Source of the DNA: Flavobacteriaceae bacterium R38
Lineage (GTDB): Bacteria; Bacteroidota; Bacteroidia; Flavobacteriales; Flavobacteriaceae
Assembly (NCBI GenBank): GCA_009901575.1
Contig: WXYP01000008.1
Location: forward strand, 1-64,000
Reading direction: 5' to 3'
Length of the DNA stretch: 64,000 bases
A model generated the notes under the pieces. That model ran no database searches and was not told the origin of the DNA. It saw only the letters and a program-made list of their open reading frames with translations. Every line of letters begins with the position of its first letter. Positions within the stretch are counted from its first letter, which is position 1. Both the position numbers and the translations under genes were made by a program. This document shows positions 9,823-19,182 of the stretch, in pieces.

Positions 9823-10888
9823 TTTGAAGAAGGTAAAATGCCAGGCACCCAAAAGTAATATTCGGGAGTGCTACTGCCCAAAAAGGTGAAAATCCTGAAC
9901 GTTCTGCTAAAGTTCCGAATACTTTATCAATAAAAATAAAGATAAAAGCGATGAGTATCCCAAATGCCAGGTTAATCCCCATCCCTCCCCTTCGTTTCAT
10001 AGAAGAAACAGCCACAGCTATAACAGTGAGTATAAATGTAGATATCGGAAGGCTCCATCTTCTATACTTAACCAATAAGTACGTTTTTACATTAGAAGAT
10101 CCTTTTTTTCTTTCTTTTTCAATAAATTCATTCAGTTCAAACAAGTTTTTAGTCTCTGCTATGTATGATACCGGAGTTAAATCATCCAGATTAAATGTGA
10201 ATAAAGTATCTAATCTTGGCTTAACAATTAGACTATCGTCTCTTTCGCCTATATATCTTTTTGTGTAAGATGACAATCTGTAAATACTATCTTTTTCTAC
10301 CCACCTGATATTTTTTGCAGAGATTTTATATTTCAGTTCATTACTTTCAAAATGCTCCAGGGAGAAATCTCTACCAATCTTAGTTGATGGATTAAAGCTA
10401 CTCACGTAAATAAAATCATTATCGTTTAATTGATTAAACAGGTTTGTGGTTGTCCTGTCTCTATTTCGGGTACTTTTAAGGTACTTAAATTTAAACTCAT
10501 TATACCCCTTACTCGCAGCGGGAACAATAAACATCCCCATAACAAACGCCAATGCTGCAACTATGGTAGCTCCCATGAAATAAGGTTTCAAAAACCGGGT
10601 AAAAGATACTCCAGAGCTCAGAACAGCTATAATCTCTGTATTATTAGCCAGTTTTGATGTAAACCAAATTACAGATAGAAATAAAAAAATAGGAAAAAGA
10701 AAATTAGCAAAATAAAATGTAAAATCTATGTAGTAATCGATCACTTCTCCTAAAGGTACTTCTTTTGCTATGATTTTATCTATCCTATCGGAGAGATCAA
10801 TCATTATTCCAATCGGAATAAAAAGAAGCAACATCACAAAAAATGTGAGTATATATCTTTTTAATATGTAAAAATCAATTATTTTCAA
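9809..10888 (-). CDS. LptF/LptG-family lipopolysaccharide export permease
   Basis: Membrane half of the Lpt ABC exporter that pulls lipopolysaccharide from the inner membrane; partners LptB, LptC and LptA are elsewhere. The 359 residues show the typical layout: two N-terminal helices (about 10-30 and 50-75), a third near 100-120, a large periplasmic beta-jellyroll (about 125-265) and three C-terminal helices. Whether it is LptF or LptG cannot be decided. Only one nucleotide separates it from tgt, and it overlaps the DMT permease, so tgt-lpt-DMT form one operon. Confidence 0.9.
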   Translation of the reverse strand: MKIIDFYILKRYILTFFVMLLLFIPIGIMIDLSDRIDKIIAKEVPLGEVIDYYIDFTFYFANFLFPIFLFLSVIWFTSKLANNTEIIAVLSSGVSFTRFLKPYFMGATIVAALAFVMGMFIVPAASKGYNEFKFKYLKSTRNRDRTTTNLFNQLNDNDFIYVSSFNPSTKIGRDFSLEHFESNELKYKISAKNIRWVEKDSIYRLSSYTKRYIGERDDSLIVKPRLDTLFTFNLDDLTPVSYIAETKNLFELNEFIEKERKKGSSNVKTYLLVKYRRWSLPISTFILTVIAVAVSSMKRRGGMGINLAFGILIAFIFIFIDKVFGTLAERSGFSPFWAVALPNITFGCLAFYLLQNAKR

Positions 10889-10889
10889 T

Positions 10890-12020
10890 TTACAGTCTTT
10901 TATCCATTTGTTTTACCATCTTATTTTTCCAATCATAAAAATCGCCTGCTAAAATATGTTTTCTCGCTTCACGAACCAACCATAAATAGAAACCTAAGTT
11001 ATGAATTGTAGCAATTTGTTTCCCTAATAACTCATTAACAGTAAATAAATGTCTTAAATATGCTTTTGAGTATTCTAAATCGACAAAAGTAATTCCCATT
11101 TCATCTATAGGCGAAAAATCATCTTCCCACTTTTTGTTCTTGATATTAATGGTTCCGTGTGCTGTGAACAACATCCCGTTTCTAGCATTTCGGGTAGGCA
11201 TTACACAATCAAACATATCTATTCCCAGGGCAATATTCTCCAATATATTAATAGGTGTACCCACTCCCATTAAATACCTTGGTTTATCTTCAGGAAGTAC
11301 ACCACACACCACTTCTGTCATGGCATACATTTCTTCTGCAGGTTCTCCAACTGACAATCCTCCGATAGCATTACCTTCTGCATTTGCATTTGCTATATAT
11401 TCTGCAGATTGTAAACGAAGGTCTTTATATGTAGATCCTTGAACAATAGGAAAGAAAGTCTGGCTGTAATTATATTTAAACGGTAATTTATCTAAATGAT
11501 TTATACATCTGTCCAACCATCTATGCGTCATATGCATAGATCGTTTAGCATAATTATAATCACAAGGATAAGGAGTGCATTCATCAAAAGCCATAATAAT
11601 ATCTGCGCCTATGCTCCTTTGTATTTCCATTACATTTTCCGGAGTAAAAACATGGTATGAACCATCTATGTGCGATTTAAATTTTACTCCTTCCTCTTTT
11701 ATTTTTCGATTTGCAGAAAGTGAATACACCTGATATCCGCCACTATCGGTTAGAATATTACGGTCCCATCCCATGAATTTATGCAGTCCTCCTGCTTTCT
11801 CCAGAATAGTTGTCTGAGGTCTTAAGTAAAGATGATATGTATTCCCCAGGATAATATCCGGATTTATTTCTTCTTTAAGTTCACGTTGATGTACTCCTTT
11901 TACAGATGCCACAGTACCAACAGGCATAAATATAGGAGTTTCTATCTGGCCATGATCTGTAGTAATAACACCCGCCCTTGCTTTTGATTCTAAATCTTTT
12001 CCTTTTAACTCAAATTTCAC
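10890..12020 (-). CDS. tgt: tRNA-guanine transglycosylase
   Basis: Exchanges G34 for the queuosine precursor in tRNAs for Asn, Asp, His and Tyr. The 376 residues carry the family motifs: TDSGGYQVYSL, the substrate-binding segment ADIIMAFDECTPYP, GGLSVGEP, RYLMGVGTP and DCVMPTRNARNG with the catalytic aspartate. Odd: where the usual zinc site has CxCxxC (after 'PLD'), this protein reads PIDEMGITFVDLEYSKAYLRHL with no cysteine, while the later His (ATIHN) stays. First gene of its operon. Confidence 0.95.
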   Translation of the reverse strand: MKFELKGKDLESKARAGVITTDHGQIETPIFMPVGTVASVKGVHQRELKEEINPDIILGNTYHLYLRPQTTILEKAGGLHKFMGWDRNILTDSGGYQVYSLSANRKIKEEGVKFKSHIDGSYHVFTPENVMEIQRSIGADIIMAFDECTPYPCDYNYAKRSMHMTHRWLDRCINHLDKLPFKYNYSQTFFPIVQGSTYKDLRLQSAEYIANANAEGNAIGGLSVGEPAEEMYAMTEVVCGVLPEDKPRYLMGVGTPINILENIALGIDMFDCVMPTRNARNGMLFTAHGTINIKNKKWEDDFSPIDEMGITFVDLEYSKAYLRHLFTVNELLGKQIATIHNLGFYLWLVREARKHILAGDFYDWKNKMVKQMDKRL

Positions 12021-12071
12021 GTACTTAGATTTATGATATTATTTTTATTGGTAAATACATTCAACAGTCGG

Positions 12072-12079
12072 CAAAGATA
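12072..12079 (-). promoter_or_regulatory. Possible -7 box of the tgt operon
   Basis: Minus-strand TATCTTTG matches TAnnTTTG, about 52 nt before the tgt ATG. No TTTG is seen at the proper spacing, so the call is weak. Confidence 0.4.
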
Positions 12080-12165
12080 ATTAACTATCAAGAATATGCT
12101 TACTAATAAAAAACTAAATTGTTCATTACTTCTCCGTTTTAGTTAAAAAATGATCTAAAAGCTAC

Positions 12166-12196
12166 TTTGTTTACCCTCAATAAAAACTTAATTTTG
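12166..12196 (+). promoter_or_regulatory. Promoter of the transketolase operon
   Basis: TTTG (12166-12169), a 19-bp spacer and TAATTTTG (12189-12196) match the Bacteroidota consensus. The leader to the ATG at 12222 is about 20 nt. Confidence 0.65.
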
Positions 12197-12221
12197 CGCA
12201 AATTAATTTTAACTATCAAAA

Positions 12222-13067
12222 ATGGCTAATACACAAGAGTTAAATGACTTAGTAATACAAGTCCGTAGAGATATTCTGCGAATGGTTCACAAAGTAAATT
12301 CCGGACATCCAGGAGGTTCCTTAGGTTGTACTGAATTTTTTGTCGCTATGTACAATGAAATTATGGATTTGAAAGATGGATTTGAAATGGACGGAAAAGA
12401 CGAAGATGTATTCTTTTTGTCTAACGGACATATTTCGCCCGTATATTACAGCGTATTGGCCAGAAGAGGGTATTTTCCGGTAGATGAACTCAATACTTTC
12501 AGGTTGATCAATTCTCGTCTTCAAGGTCATCCAACAACACATGAAAAATTACCTGGAGTTCGTATTGCATCCGGATCGTTAGGCCAGGGAATGTCTGTTG
12601 CTATCGGAGCTGCTTTGGCAAAAAAATTAAATAACGACGAGCATCTTATATTTAGTTTACACGGAGATGGTGAATTACAGGAAGGTCAAAACTGGGAGGC
12701 CATTATGTATGCTTCGGGGAAAAAAGTAGACAATCTTATAGCTACTGTAGATTTAAACGGGAAGCAAATTGACGGCGCTACAGATGATGTACTGCCAATG
12801 GGAGATCTAAAAGCTAAATTTGAGGCTTTTGATTGGGATGTCCTTGAAATTAAAGATGGAAATAATCTTGAAGCTGTTATTAACGGGATGAATGAAGCTA
12901 AAAGCAGAACCGGAAAAGGGAAACCTGTTTGTGTTTTATTATATACCGAAATGGGGAATGGTATCGATTTTATGATGCACACACATGCCTGGCATGGAAA
13001 AGCACCTAATGATGAACAATTAGAAATTGCTTTAGCTCAAAACCCGGAAACTTTAGGAGATTATTAA
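12222..13067 (+). CDS. Transketolase, N-terminal subunit
   Basis: Carries the thiamine-diphosphate pyrophosphate-binding half of transketolase, which moves two-carbon units between sugar phosphates in the pentose phosphate pathway. The 281 residues show HPGGSLG near the start, GSLGQGMSVAIGAAL, and GDGELQEGQNWEA followed by the NGKQIDG segment (the GDG-x(n)-N metal/ThDP motif). The second half is encoded by the next gene, an arrangement usual in flavobacteria. Confidence 0.93.
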   Translation: MANTQELNDLVIQVRRDILRMVHKVNSGHPGGSLGCTEFFVAMYNEIMDLKDGFEMDGKDEDVFFLSNGHISPVYYSVLARRGYFPVDELNTFRLINSRLQGHPTTHEKLPGVRIASGSLGQGMSVAIGAALAKKLNNDEHLIFSLHGDGELQEGQNWEAIMYASGKKVDNLIATVDLNGKQIDGATDDVLPMGDLKAKFEAFDWDVLEIKDGNNLEAVINGMNEAKSRTGKGKPVCVLLYTEMGNGIDFMMHTHAWHGKAPNDEQLEIALAQNPETLGDY

Positions 13068-13112
13068 ATCAAAATATCATGTTTAGAAAACATGATTATA
13101 AAAAAGACACAA

Positions 13113-14066
13113 ATGAAAAAATATATAGATAGCGGTAAAAAAGATACACGAAGTGGTTTTGGAGCAGGTTTGGCCGAACTTGGAAGAACTAATCCGAATG
13201 TAGTTGCACTTTGTGCAGATTTAATAGGTTCATTAAAAATGAACACTTTCATTGATGAAAATCCTGATCGTTTTTTTCAAATCGGAATTGCTGAAGCAAA
13301 CATGATGGGTATTGCTGCCGGATTAACTGTTGGTGGTAAAATACCATTTACAGGGACTTTTGCTAACTTTTCTACAGGAAGAGTATATGACCAAATACGT
13401 CAATCCATAGCTTATTCAGGAAAAAACGTTAAAATCTGTGCTTCACATGCCGGTTTAACTTTAGGAGAAGATGGGGCAACTCATCAAATTTTGGAAGATA
13501 TAGGGTTAATGAAAATGCTTCCGGGAATGGTAGTCATCAATCCTTGCGATTATAATCAAACTAAAGCCGCTACCATAGCAATAGCAGATTATGAAGGTCC
13601 TGTATATTTACGCTTTGGAAGACCAGGAGTTCCTAATTTCACTCCGGAATCTCAAAACTTTGAAATCGGAAAAGCTGTTATGCTTAACGAGGGTACAGAT
13701 GTTACTATTGTTGCAACAGGCCATTTAGTATGGGAAGCTTTAAAAGCAGCAGAAGCATTAGAAGATAAAGGAATTTCTGCAGAAGTGATCAATATACATA
13801 CGATTAAGCCTTTGGATGACGAAGCTATACTGAATTCGGTTGCTAAAACCGGTTGTATTGTTACTGCGGAAGAACATAATTACCTTGGAGGCTTAGGAGA
13901 GAGTGTTTCTAGAGTATTGGTTCAAAACAACCCTGTACCTCAAGAGTTTATAGCCACCAATGATACCTTTGGAGAAAGTGGTACACCAGCACAGCTTATG
14001 GAAAAATATGGTTTAAATGACAAAGCCATTATAAATGCAGTTGAAAAGGTTGTAAAAAGGAAATAA
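13113..14066 (+). CDS. Transketolase, C-terminal subunit
   Basis: Supplies the pyrimidine-binding domain and the C-terminal domain of split transketolase. The segment FFQIGIAEANMMGIAAGLTVGGK contains the catalytic glutamate. The ATG at 13113 (MKKYIDSGKKDTRSGFG) is preferred over the one at 13092, because homologues begin at that point; it gives 317 residues. The gap to the first subunit is 45 nt, so they are translated from one message and should form a heterodimer or heterotetramer. Confidence 0.93.
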   Translation: MKKYIDSGKKDTRSGFGAGLAELGRTNPNVVALCADLIGSLKMNTFIDENPDRFFQIGIAEANMMGIAAGLTVGGKIPFTGTFANFSTGRVYDQIRQSIAYSGKNVKICASHAGLTLGEDGATHQILEDIGLMKMLPGMVVINPCDYNQTKAATIAIADYEGPVYLRFGRPGVPNFTPESQNFEIGKAVMLNEGTDVTIVATGHLVWEALKAAEALEDKGISAEVINIHTIKPLDDEAILNSVAKTGCIVTAEEHNYLGGLGESVSRVLVQNNPVPQEFIATNDTFGESGTPAQLMEKYGLNDKAIINAVEKVVKRK

Positions 14067-14117
14067 TTTTTTCTCGAGGGCGTTTTAATTTTAATAAACA
14101 ACATTAATATTAAAACC

Positions 14118-14732
14118 ATGAGAAAAATTTTATTAGCTATATGTATACTTGGGAGTACTATAGCTTTTTCACAAAAAAGCAAAAATGCCATTGGGATTCG
14201 AGCCGGAGTTAATTATAGTTCGAACGGAGATTTAAGAATACAAGATGTAATTGATGCAGGGGAAGATATTGTAGAAGGATCTGAATCTAAAGTAGGTTTT
14301 CATTTAGGTTTTTATGGGAAGCTTCACTTAACAAATAGTATCTATATACGTCCTGAATTAGTGTATACAAGAACAACCAGTGAATATGATGATATCGATT
14401 ATGATATTCAAAAAATTGACCTCCCGGTTTTGCTTGGGTATAGAATTATTGGGCCTTTAAGTGTATTTGCCGGACCTGCTTTTCAGTATACTCTGGATAA
14501 TGATTTAGGCATAGACGATATCGAATTAAGTGATGTAGAAAATGATATTACTTTAGGCCTTAATATTGGCGCAGCTATTCAATTGGGAAGAGTAGGTTTA
14601 GATGTTCGTTATGAACGTGGATTAAGTGAAAACGAAGCCGAGTTTGTTGGAAGAAACATTAGCGATAACCTGGCAGGTCGGGTAGATTCAAGGGTTTCGC
14701 AAATCATTTTTAGTTTGACGTTAAAACTATAA
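14118..14732 (+). CDS. Outer-membrane beta-barrel protein, PorT-like
   Basis: Predicted secreted protein of 204 residues: signal peptide MRKILLAICILGSTIAFSQ (cleavage near residue 19), then alternating beta-strands, GIRAGVNYS near the start, and a final strand ending in SLTLKL, typical of a small barrel inserted in the outer membrane. It resembles the outer membrane beta-barrel proteins common in flavobacteria; no specific role can be given. It has its own 51-nt upstream gap and a terminator after it. Confidence 0.75.
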   Translation: MRKILLAICILGSTIAFSQKSKNAIGIRAGVNYSSNGDLRIQDVIDAGEDIVEGSESKVGFHLGFYGKLHLTNSIYIRPELVYTRTTSEYDDIDYDIQKIDLPVLLGYRIIGPLSVFAGPAFQYTLDNDLGIDDIELSDVENDITLGLNIGAAIQLGRVGLDVRYERGLSENEAEFVGRNISDNLAGRVDSRVSQIIFSLTLKL

Positions 14733-14750
14733 GATAAATCATATCTAATA

Positions 14751-14784
14751 AAAAAAGGTTCCTGTTAAACAGGAACCTTTTTTT
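14751..14784. terminator. Bidirectional terminator
   Basis: AAAAAAGGTTCCTGT / ACAGGAACCTTTTTTT with a 3-nt loop; A-run on one side and T-run on the other let it serve the barrel gene (+) and the convergent FKBP-like gene (-). Confidence 0.9.
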
Positions 14785-14805
14785 ATTGATATTTTAAATT
14801 TAAAA

Positions 14806-15711
14806 TTATCTATCGTTATCTAAATAATCCGGAATTCCATCTCCATCACTATCATCTGGAACTCCATCATTGTTTTCATCAAATTCATTAATTGTTAATG
14901 TTCCGTCTCCATCGTCGTCCGGATCTAAAAAATTAGGTATTCCATCTCCATCTGTATCGTCATCAGCTGGGACTCCATCTCCATCTACATCTTCTAAAGT
15001 TGATAGTATCCCATCTTGATCATGATCTGCCCTGGTCACAGAAATAAGTCTTATTGTAAAAATCAATGGAGAGAATTGTGGTACACCACCTGTGATATTT
15101 CCAAAAAAGCCTAATCGGGAAGGCATAATCATTAACCCGGAACCAAATTCTTCAATATTAATCGTGCCATCTCCATTTTCTGTAAATCCAGTCGAGGCTT
15201 TAAATTCTGTTACTCCTTCTGAAAAGCCCTGAACTTGAGATAATAAATCAAACTGAGTAGGAACATTAACCGTTTCAAAACGTTCTCTATTAAGTAATAA
15301 TCCAGTAATCTTTGCAGTTATTGAATCACCAATAGTAGGCTGAAGACCTCCTCCTTCACGTGCTTCTAAATAATATAGAGTGTGCGGTACAGGATTACTC
15401 CCATCAGGTTCTGTGACTACAATAGTCCTTGAAGAAACTTGATCTATTAAAGGAGTTCTATCACTATTAGCTCCTTCTATAACATCAACCGTAACTCTAA
15501 AATCAAAATCGGCTGGAGGGTTTTGAAATTCATCATAATTGTAAAAATGTGTTCTCAAGAACGCTTGAATTGCGATATCATCTTCAATAGCTTGTTGAGC
15601 AACATCTCTTGTTTCACTACTATTGCCATCATCATCACTACCCCCACATGAAGTCAGAATTACTGACATGACAGAAAACAATAAAATAGCTAACTTATTT
15701 ATTTTCATCAT
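14806..15711 (-). CDS. FKBP-type peptidyl-prolyl isomerase-like lipoprotein with calcium-binding repeats
   Basis: Lipoprotein signal with lipobox ILTSCGG (Cys about 22). The middle part has the FKBP pattern: [24 protein letters not shown], then [15 protein letters not shown] and [11 protein letters not shown]. The C-terminal quarter is a string of Asp/Gly/Asn-rich thrombospondin type 3-like repeats ([16 protein letters not shown] onwards), which usually bind calcium. 301 residues. Likely a surface or periplasmic protein-folding factor; isomerase activity is unproven because the FKBP domain is divergent. Confidence 0.75.
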   Translation of the reverse strand: MMKINKLAILLFSVMSVILTSCGGSDDDGNSSETRDVAQQAIEDDIAIQAFLRTHFYNYDEFQNPPADFDFRVTVDVIEGANSDRTPLIDQVSSRTIVVTEPDGSNPVPHTLYYLEAREGGGLQPTIGDSITAKITGLLLNRERFETVNVPTQFDLLSQVQGFSEGVTEFKASTGFTENGDGTINIEEFGSGLMIMPSRLGFFGNITGGVPQFSPLIFTIRLISVTRADHDQDGILSTLEDVDGDGVPADDDTDGDGIPNFLDPDDDGDGTLTINEFDENNDGVPDDSDGDGIPDYLDNDR

Positions 15712-15791
15712 TTACTAAATTTTAAAGCTGGCAAGATACAAATTTCTATTATTTTTGTTTATTCTGTTAACGAAGATTTTAGATTATACTC

Positions 15792-16178
15792 ATGCGCATT
15801 GATAAATACCTATGGTGCACTCGCTATTTCAAAACCAGGAATATGGGAACAGAAGCATGTAAAAAAGGACATGTGAGAATTAACGATCAGATAGTTAAAC
15901 CATCAAGAGAAGTTTATCCACTCGATAAAATTGTCCTCAGAAAAAATCAAATCGATTATCAATTCACTGTTTTGGATATCCCTCAAAGCAGAGTTGGTGC
16001 TAAATTAGTAGACATTTACAGAAAAGATACTACGCCCGAAGAACTATTTGAACATACAGATCTATTAAAGTATTCTAAAGATTATTATCGTAAAAAAGGT
16101 ATGGGCAGGCCTACAAAAAAGGATCGTAGGGACATAAGTGATTATCTTGGAGAAAATGATATTGATGACGAAAATTAA
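15792..16178 (+). CDS. S4-domain RNA-binding protein, Hsp15-like
   Basis: 128 residues starting MRIDKYLWCTRYFKTRN, the S4 fold seen in the Hsp15/HslR family, with ACKKGHVRINDQIVKPS as the RNA-binding turn and a basic C-terminal tail. Escherichia coli Hsp15 rescues stalled 50S subunits carrying nascent chains; a similar role is inferred. The next gene follows after 30 nt. Confidence 0.88.
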   Translation: MRIDKYLWCTRYFKTRNMGTEACKKGHVRINDQIVKPSREVYPLDKIVLRKNQIDYQFTVLDIPQSRVGAKLVDIYRKDTTPEELFEHTDLLKYSKDYYRKKGMGRPTKKDRRDISDYLGENDIDDEN

Positions 16179-16208
16179 CAGAATAATCTATCTTTGAAAA
16201 AAAGTAAT

Positions 16209-16712
16209 ATGACAGCTATACAGAATCAGATTCTTTCTCACGAAGAAATACAACATAAAATTAAAAGAATTGCTTATCAGATTTATGAAACTTTTGTTGA
16301 TGAAAAGGAAATTATTATTGTTGGCATTAAATCTGAAGGTTTAATTTTTGCTTCAAAAATAGCTCAGTCATTAAAAGATATTTCAGATATAAAAATAACA
16401 TTATGTGATATTGAAATGGATAAAAAAAATCCACATTTACCCATTACTATCTCTATTGAAAAAGAAGCATATACCAATAAATCTGTTGTTTTGGTAGATG
16501 ATGTTTTAAATTCGGGCTCTACATTAATTTATGCGGTAAAACACTTTTTAGATGTTCCCTTAAAAAAGTTTAAAACAGTAGTATTAGTTGATCGAAATCA
16601 CAAACGATTCCCTATTAAAGCTGATTTTAAAGGAATTTCTCTTTCAACTTCTTTAATGGAACATGTTTCTGTAGTATTCAGCGAAACAGGAGATGCTGTT
16701 TATTTACAATAG
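16209..16712 (+). CDS. PyrR-like phosphoribosyltransferase family protein
   Basis: Type I phosphoribosyltransferase fold of 167 residues with the PRPP loop VVLVDDVLNSGSTL and PyrR-like C-terminal segment VVLVDRNHKRFPIKADFKG. A flavobacterial paralogue family rather than a proven PyrR; no pyrimidine genes are near. The ATG at 16209 (MTAIQNQILSHEEIQ) is preferred over the TTG five codons earlier. Its last codons overlap the convergent aroK by 9 nt. Confidence 0.8.
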   Translation: MTAIQNQILSHEEIQHKIKRIAYQIYETFVDEKEIIIVGIKSEGLIFASKIAQSLKDISDIKITLCDIEMDKKNPHLPITISIEKEAYTNKSVVLVDDVLNSGSTLIYAVKHFLDVPLKKFKTVVLVDRNHKRFPIKADFKGISLSTSLMEHVSVVFSETGDAVYLQ

Positions 16713-17216
16713 ATTCTTTATTTTTAATGCTACTTCTTCTACAGAGCGTGTGTCTACTTCTATTTTGTGAGTAGCCTGCAAATAATAAAAGTTGCGCTCA
16801 AAAAGATGTTTTCTTATAAACTCTGATAAATCTTCTTCTTTCAGATGGCTAATGACCGGTCTCTTGTCTCTTTCTTTTAATAATCTGTTTAAAAGCGTTT
16901 CTATAGTTGCCTTTAAATAAAAAGTATGTTTTGTAGCTTCTTTTATTAATTCCATATTAACTCCATAGCAAGGAGTCCCTCCTCCTACAGATAGAATTAC
17001 ATCATCACTTTTTTGTTCAAGAAGTTCTTTTAGATATAAATATTCCTTTTTTCTAAAATAAACTTCTCCTTTATTTTTGAAAATATCCGGAATACTCATT
17101 TTTTCTTTCTCCTGGATATAGTCATCTAAATCAATAAAAGATTTTCCTAAATCTTTGGCTAAAAAACTACCTATCATGGTTTTACCGCTTCCCATGTAAC
17201 CGATTAAAACAATCAT
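16704..17216 (-). CDS. aroK: Shikimate kinase
   Basis: Phosphorylates shikimate in the aromatic amino-acid pathway. 170 residues with Walker A LIGYMGSGKTMIG at the N-terminus, the shikimate-binding DLDDYIQ and GEVYFRKKE segments, SVGGGTPCY, and the lid region LLKERDKRPVI. Alone on its strand, convergent with the phosphoribosyltransferase. Confidence 0.95.
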   Translation of the reverse strand: MIVLIGYMGSGKTMIGSFLAKDLGKSFIDLDDYIQEKEKMSIPDIFKNKGEVYFRKKEYLYLKELLEQKSDDVILSVGGGTPCYGVNMELIKEATKHTFYLKATIETLLNRLLKERDKRPVISHLKEEDLSEFIRKHLFERNFYYLQATHKIEVDTRSVEEVALKIKNLL

Positions 17217-17282
17217 ATTACGATATCAATTATTATGAATTTCAATTTAATTTAAAAAAAAACAAATTTATGCTAAAATAAC

Positions 17283-17313
17283 ATTGTAAAATAAATTATT
17301 GATATTATATTTG
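17283..17313 (+). promoter_or_regulatory. Promoter of tRNA-Lys copy 1
   Basis: ATTG (17283-17286), 19-bp spacer, TATATTTG (17306-17313). The downstream bases GCACCCGC are the same as at the rRNA-type promoter at the left edge, suggesting a common stable-RNA promoter form. Confidence 0.7.
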
Positions 17314-17337
17314 CACCCGCATTCAGGAAACTGAATT

Positions 17338-17410
17338 GACCTGGTAGCTCAGTTGGTAGAGCATCTCCCTTTTAAGGAGAGGGTCCTGGGTTCGAGCCCC
17401 AGCCAGGTCA
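17338..17410 (+). tRNA. tRNA-Lys (TTT), copy 1
   Basis: 73 nt folding as a cloverleaf: acceptor GACCTGG/CCAGGTC, D-arm GCTC...GAGC, anticodon stem TCTCC/GGAGA with loop CTTTTAA (anticodon TTT at 17371-17373), T-arm CTGGG/CCCAG, discriminator A. CCA is not encoded. Identical to the gene at 61857. Confidence 0.97.
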
Positions 17411-17439
17411 CTAGAGAATCAATACAACAACTAAACGTA

Positions 17440-17468
17440 AAAGCGAGCAAAATTAAAGCTCGCTTTTT
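17440..17468 (+). terminator. Terminator of tRNA-Lys copy 1
   Basis: AAAGCGAGC/GCTCGCTTT hairpin with a 9-nt loop and following T-run, 30 nt after the tRNA. Confidence 0.85.
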
Positions 17469-17512
17469 ATTTTGCAAGTATTTTGTGTTTTATGAGTGAA
17501 ACGAATTTGTAT

Positions 17513-17574
17513 TAATTTTGACCTCGGGATCGCTGGGTTCGGTGAATAAAATGAGCTACTCCTGATCAGGTCAC
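17513..17574 (+). pseudogene. Decayed tRNA-like segment after tRNA-Lys copy 1
   Basis: TAATTTTG (17513-17520, possible -7 box) is followed by GATCGCTGGGTTCG (from 17528), resembling a T-arm, and CAGGTCAC (17567-17574), equal to the tRNA-Lys 3' end. The same order and spacing recur after copy 2 (62047-62110). I read it as the worn remnant of another tRNA-Lys unit. 17575-17711 holds no other clear feature apart from an 11-bp inverted repeat (17595-17605 and 17666-17676). Confidence 0.4.
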
Positions 17575-17711
17575 GGAAAACGAGATAAAAAACCAAAACA
17601 AGTAGGGTGAAAAATTCATTCTTTTGATTCTAGATTCCTATTAAACAACACCTTACCTAATAGTTCTACTTGTTTTAACCAATAAATAATCTCATCGGCA
17701 ATAGACTTCAA

Positions 17712-17778
17712 TTCATCTACATCTATCGTCCATCCATCGAAATATAACGCATTAAGGCCTTTAATGACTGTAGGTTTG
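17712..17778 (+). promoter_or_regulatory. Exopolysaccharide-locus regulatory motif, copy A, with -7 box
   Basis: The 36-nt motif 17712-17747 starts TTCATCTACA and has CATCCATCGAAATATAA at its end. It matches copy B in 32 of 36 positions. TAGGTTTG (17771-17778), a good -7 box, begins exactly 59 nt after the motif start, as in copies B and C. There is no TTTG -33 box, so an activator is probably needed. ugd starts 26 nt after the -7 box. Confidence 0.7.
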
Positions 17779-17803
17779 TATTGAATCTTAAAAATTACAT
17801 TTT

Positions 17804-19156
17804 ATGAAAATAGCAATTGTCGGAAGTGGTTACGTAGGACTAGTAACAGGCGCCTGTTTCTCTGAAGTAGGTATCGATGTTGTATGTGTGGACGTTGATA
17901 AGAAAAAAATAGACAATCTAAAAAATGGGATCATCCCTATTTATGAACCAGGTTTAGAAGAAATGATTTCCCGAAATATGAATAAGAATCGTTTAAACTT
18001 TTCAACAAGCCTGGCAGAAGCTATCACAGATTCTGAAGTTATCTTTATAAGTGTTGGTACTCCTCCTGATGAAGATGGGAGTGCAGATCTCAAACATGTT
18101 TTAGCGGTCGCCAGAGAATGTGGAGAGCACATGGAAGATTACAAATTAATCGTAACAAAGAGTACGGTTCCTGTTGGTACTTCTATTAAGGTAAAAAATG
18201 CTATCCAAGAAGAACTGGAAAAAAGAAATTCAGATATCGATTTTGATGTGGCTTCAAATCCGGAATTTTTAAAGGAAGGTGCTGCTATCGAAGACTTCTT
18301 AAAACCAGATAGGATTGTCATAGGTACCGAAAGTAAAAGATCAGAAAAGTTACTTAACAGATTATATAAACCTTTCACTCTTAATGGTCATCCTGTAATT
18401 TTTATGGATATCATATCTGCAGAAATGACTAAATACGCAGCTAATTCAATGCTGGCTACTAAAATTAGTTTCATTAATGATATTGCTAACTTATGTGAAA
18501 TAGTAGGCGCAGATATTAATAATGTTAGAAAAGGGATTGGTTCTGATTCCCGTATAGGTAAAAAATTCATCTACCCCGGAATTGGTTATGGAGGATCATG
18601 TTTTCCTAAAGATGTACAGGCATTAATAAAGACAGCTGATGAAAATGACTATGATCTCAAAGTGTTAAAAGCTGTTGAAGCCGTTAATAAATCTCAAAAA
18701 TCTATTTTGTTTGACAAAATAAACACTCATTTCGAGGGTAATTTAAAAGGTAAAACAATCGCAATCTGGGGGCTTTCATTTAAACCTCAAACAGACGATA
18801 TGCGTGAAGCTCCTTCTTTAGAAATAATAAACAAACTTTTAAGTGCCGGTGCTAAGGTAAAGGCTTACGATCCGGTAGCCCTGGATGAAGCCAAGCATCA
18901 TTTTGGTGATGCAATCGACTATTATACAGACCAATATGAGGCCCTTTTGGAAGCAGATTGTTTAGCTGTATTAACAGAATGGAGTGAGTTTAGAGTACCC
19001 AACTTCAAAATGATCAAACGTTTATTAAATACACCAATCATTTTTGACGGAAGGAATATTTATGACAAAGATGAAATGGAAGCTTTAGATTATTATTATC
19101 ACTGCATTGGTATAAATACAAAAGCAAAAACCAATGAAATTCGGTTAGCTGTTTAA
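17804..19156 (+). CDS. ugd: UDP-glucose 6-dehydrogenase
   Basis: NAD-dependent oxidation of UDP-glucose to UDP-glucuronate. 450 residues: Rossmann start [45 protein letters not shown], the catalytic cysteine in [13 protein letters not shown], and the C-terminal domain with [15 protein letters not shown]. First gene of the exopolysaccharide locus, behind motif A; the next gene uses its product, so UDP-xylose is the probable end product of the pair. Confidence 0.95.
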   Translation: MKIAIVGSGYVGLVTGACFSEVGIDVVCVDVDKKKIDNLKNGIIPIYEPGLEEMISRNMNKNRLNFSTSLAEAITDSEVIFISVGTPPDEDGSADLKHVLAVARECGEHMEDYKLIVTKSTVPVGTSIKVKNAIQEELEKRNSDIDFDVASNPEFLKEGAAIEDFLKPDRIVIGTESKRSEKLLNRLYKPFTLNGHPVIFMDIISAEMTKYAANSMLATKISFINDIANLCEIVGADINNVRKGIGSDSRIGKKFIYPGIGYGGSCFPKDVQALIKTADENDYDLKVLKAVEAVNKSQKSILFDKINTHFEGNLKGKTIAIWGLSFKPQTDDMREAPSLEIINKLLSAGAKVKAYDPVALDEAKHHFGDAIDYYTDQYEALLEADCLAVLTEWSEFRVPNFKMIKRLLNTPIIFDGRNIYDKDEMEALDYYYHCIGINTKAKTNEIRLAV

Positions 19157-19182
19157 TGACTTGTTCCAAAATCTAAAATATC

